From the NCBI GenBank assembly GCA_022749755.1, contig CM040445.1, positions 248,001 to 312,000 of the forward strand: DNA of 64,000 nucleotides, given 5' to 3'. This document shows, one piece after another, positions 62,240 to 64,000 of the stretch. Both the position numbers and the translations under genes were made by a program. The notes under the pieces are model-generated. The model did not search any database and was not told the DNA's origin. It saw only the letters and a program-made list of their open reading frames with translations. Within the stretch, counting starts at the first letter, position 1; each line of letters starts with the position of its first letter. Origin of the DNA: Azadirachta indica (taxonomy: Eukaryota; Streptophyta; Magnoliopsida; Sapindales; Meliaceae).

Positions 62240-64000
62240 CATGCAGTTTACTTAGACTTGTCTGCTTCTCTTTCTTTTTGCATTCAGGACTTGGCTATAC
62301 TATCACAAATAATTAAAACTAATACAAAGAATTCAAACGCACTAGTCAGGTTAAGTTTTTACGAAAAAAAAAAAAAGAAGGGAAAAATGTTAAAAGCTAA
62401 GGTTTACCTAGCTGTTGTTCAAATGTATGTAAAGCAATTCAGCAAAGAACAAGAATCTTACCACTTGAAGTATGTATATATATTTTTTAATTTCATCTCA
62501 GTTCAGTCTATCAAATACCCCAATTTATCCATCAAGTTTTATAGATAGCACGGAATTCCGAGCCGGCTAAAAAAGACAGAGCAGTGTGCAATCAATTAAT
62601 AAGCAGTATATAATTTTGACCAAACACAAATATAAAAAATCAGCTTTTGGCTATTAGTTTTCAGTTTTATTCGAGGTATTTACAACACACCCTCTATGAA
62701 AATGTTTATTCAAAACGATTTTTTTCTTTCCCGATAAAACCAAGACCAAATAGTCTTAGGATTTACATGAAATTACTCTTAGTACTACCAAAAGTAGTTT
62801 TCAATGTTTGAAATTGTTTTTATTTTACATAAATTAAAACGTTACTGCAACATTTAAGTGCTTTTATAAATATTAAAAAAAATAAAAATTTCGGTTTTCA
62901 GCAACCTGAGAGAATTCACCACCAAGTTGGTAAATACTTTTCCTTACAGTCTCAACGAACTAACGGTCTAGAGTAAGAAAAAAGCTACTTGTAGAGAGGG
63001 AACAAAAAACCATCTTGAAAGCCAGCATTAACTGAATCTTTCATTCAATTCCTTCATTTTCACTCTTCTTTCTTTCTTGATTTTTCTATCACAAAATTAA
63101 AAGCATCAACTGATAACAAAAATGAATTTCAATCATGAATATCCACTTCCGTTTTACAAGAAAGAAGCCTTGGAGAAATTCTTCAATGTAGAAACAGAGT
63201 GCATGGCTGCTGAGTGCCGAGGGCCATGCTGACAGTGACAAAGCTACTCGGAGGAAAAAAGCTGTGCATGTAATATTCCAGGTAAATGGTTCTGAATTAA
63301 TTCTCTCTCTCTCTTTTTATTTTTTTGGTTTGGTCCCCTAGAAAACTGAAGGGATAGATATGAGAATGATGGCTAAAATTTAACATACGTTAGTTTGATT
63401 GCTGAGAAAACAGAGTAAAAGAAGAAGAAAGGAAATTTAGAAGTCCATATCTTCATGTTGTTCTTTGGAATTTTTTTCTTGTTCAAGTACCTGATTCATC
63501 AATTTTCTAGATTATGTTTTTTCGTCAGGAAAACTGAGAAAAAGAAAAAGAAAAAGAAAAAAAGGACATGATTGTGTTAAATCTTTTATTATTTGTTTTT
63601 TTGATTGATGAAGTGTGAAATTATTGACAGAAAATTACTGAAACTTTTAAGATTAAGAGAATAACTAATAATTGGCGGTTTGATTTCACATAAAACTTGC
63701 ATAAATTGTAGGATTTGATGGTTGAATTTTTGAATAAAATTATAATGTTTGTTCAATTGTGAAAGTTACTAATTCAATATCATAATATACATTTCATGCA
63801 GAACTCAAAATGTGACAGATTTGATATGTGAACTATTTTGATTGGATCTTTTCAAGGCATCCACCCCCCCTCCGTGTTACATTATTGAAACACAAAATTC
63901 TGAGTCATATGCAGATAATCGTGTTCATTAATTTAATTTCAGATTCTGTGATTAATCAGAATGTGCTCGGACGAGTGTGAGATAATTTTAGTTCGTGCTG
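62240..64000. other. Right-hand intergenic region, possible leader exon
   Basis: No supported gene. Around 63122-63282 a GC-richer stretch ends CCAG|GTAAATG, resembling a 5' UTR exon and splice donor of a plus-strand gene starting beyond the window; this is speculative. CT and A/G-rich simple runs lie near 63302 and 63540. Confidence 0.4.

Noticed and set aside
62258..62548. Plus-strand frame of 96 residues
   Set aside because: Contains a Lys homopolymer from a poly-A run and no family features; likely chance.

Overview
The window looks like nuclear DNA of a flowering plant, most likely a rosid tree (Citrus-like, but the species is inferred only from the style of the proteins). The genes have introns and encode plant families: E-type PPR proteins, a GH5 endo-mannanase, a plastid ERA GTPase, a plastid lipid phosphate phosphatase and a DUF538 protein. 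Intergenic DNA is AT-rich, with MITE/MULE-like foldbacks and simple repeats. There is one 100-N assembly gap (51049-51148).

The dominant feature is a giant, almost perfect inverted repeat. Bases 1-22630 are the reverse complement of 22635-45291 around a 4-base centre, and the left arm is still matching where the window begins. Six genes therefore appear twice. Outward from the axis they are: a truncated PPR gene, a 122-aa basic protein, a coiled-coil protein with a C-terminal membrane anchor, ERA, a mannanase, and a second PPR gene. The axis lies inside the coding sequence of the first PPR gene, so both copies lack its N-terminal half. The arms differ mainly by short indels in homopolymers and short repeats, plus a few substitutions. 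Most gene-breaking indels are private to one arm, so the arms complement each other.

From 45292 the sequence is single-copy. It completes the second PPR gene, then carries on the minus strand a lipid phosphate phosphatase epsilon gene whose 5' end is lost in the gap, an unrecognised four-exon gene whose 3' end is lost in the same gap, about 2.8 kb of intergenic DNA, and a DUF538 gene with a GC-AG intron. The last 7 kb shows no convincing gene. It holds a 1.6-kb Mutator-like element with a 9-bp target duplication and a second long-TIR foldback.

Gene order from the axis rightwards (PPR, small protein, coiled-coil protein, ERA, mannanase, LPP epsilon) agrees with the order I remember for Arabidopsis At5g66500 to At5g66450. 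The right arm plus its continuation is therefore probably the native locus, and the left arm an inverted copy. Leading explanation: an assembly or fold-back-read artefact, or two haplotypes joined head to head. A genuine palindromic duplication is the alternative, and sequence alone cannot decide.
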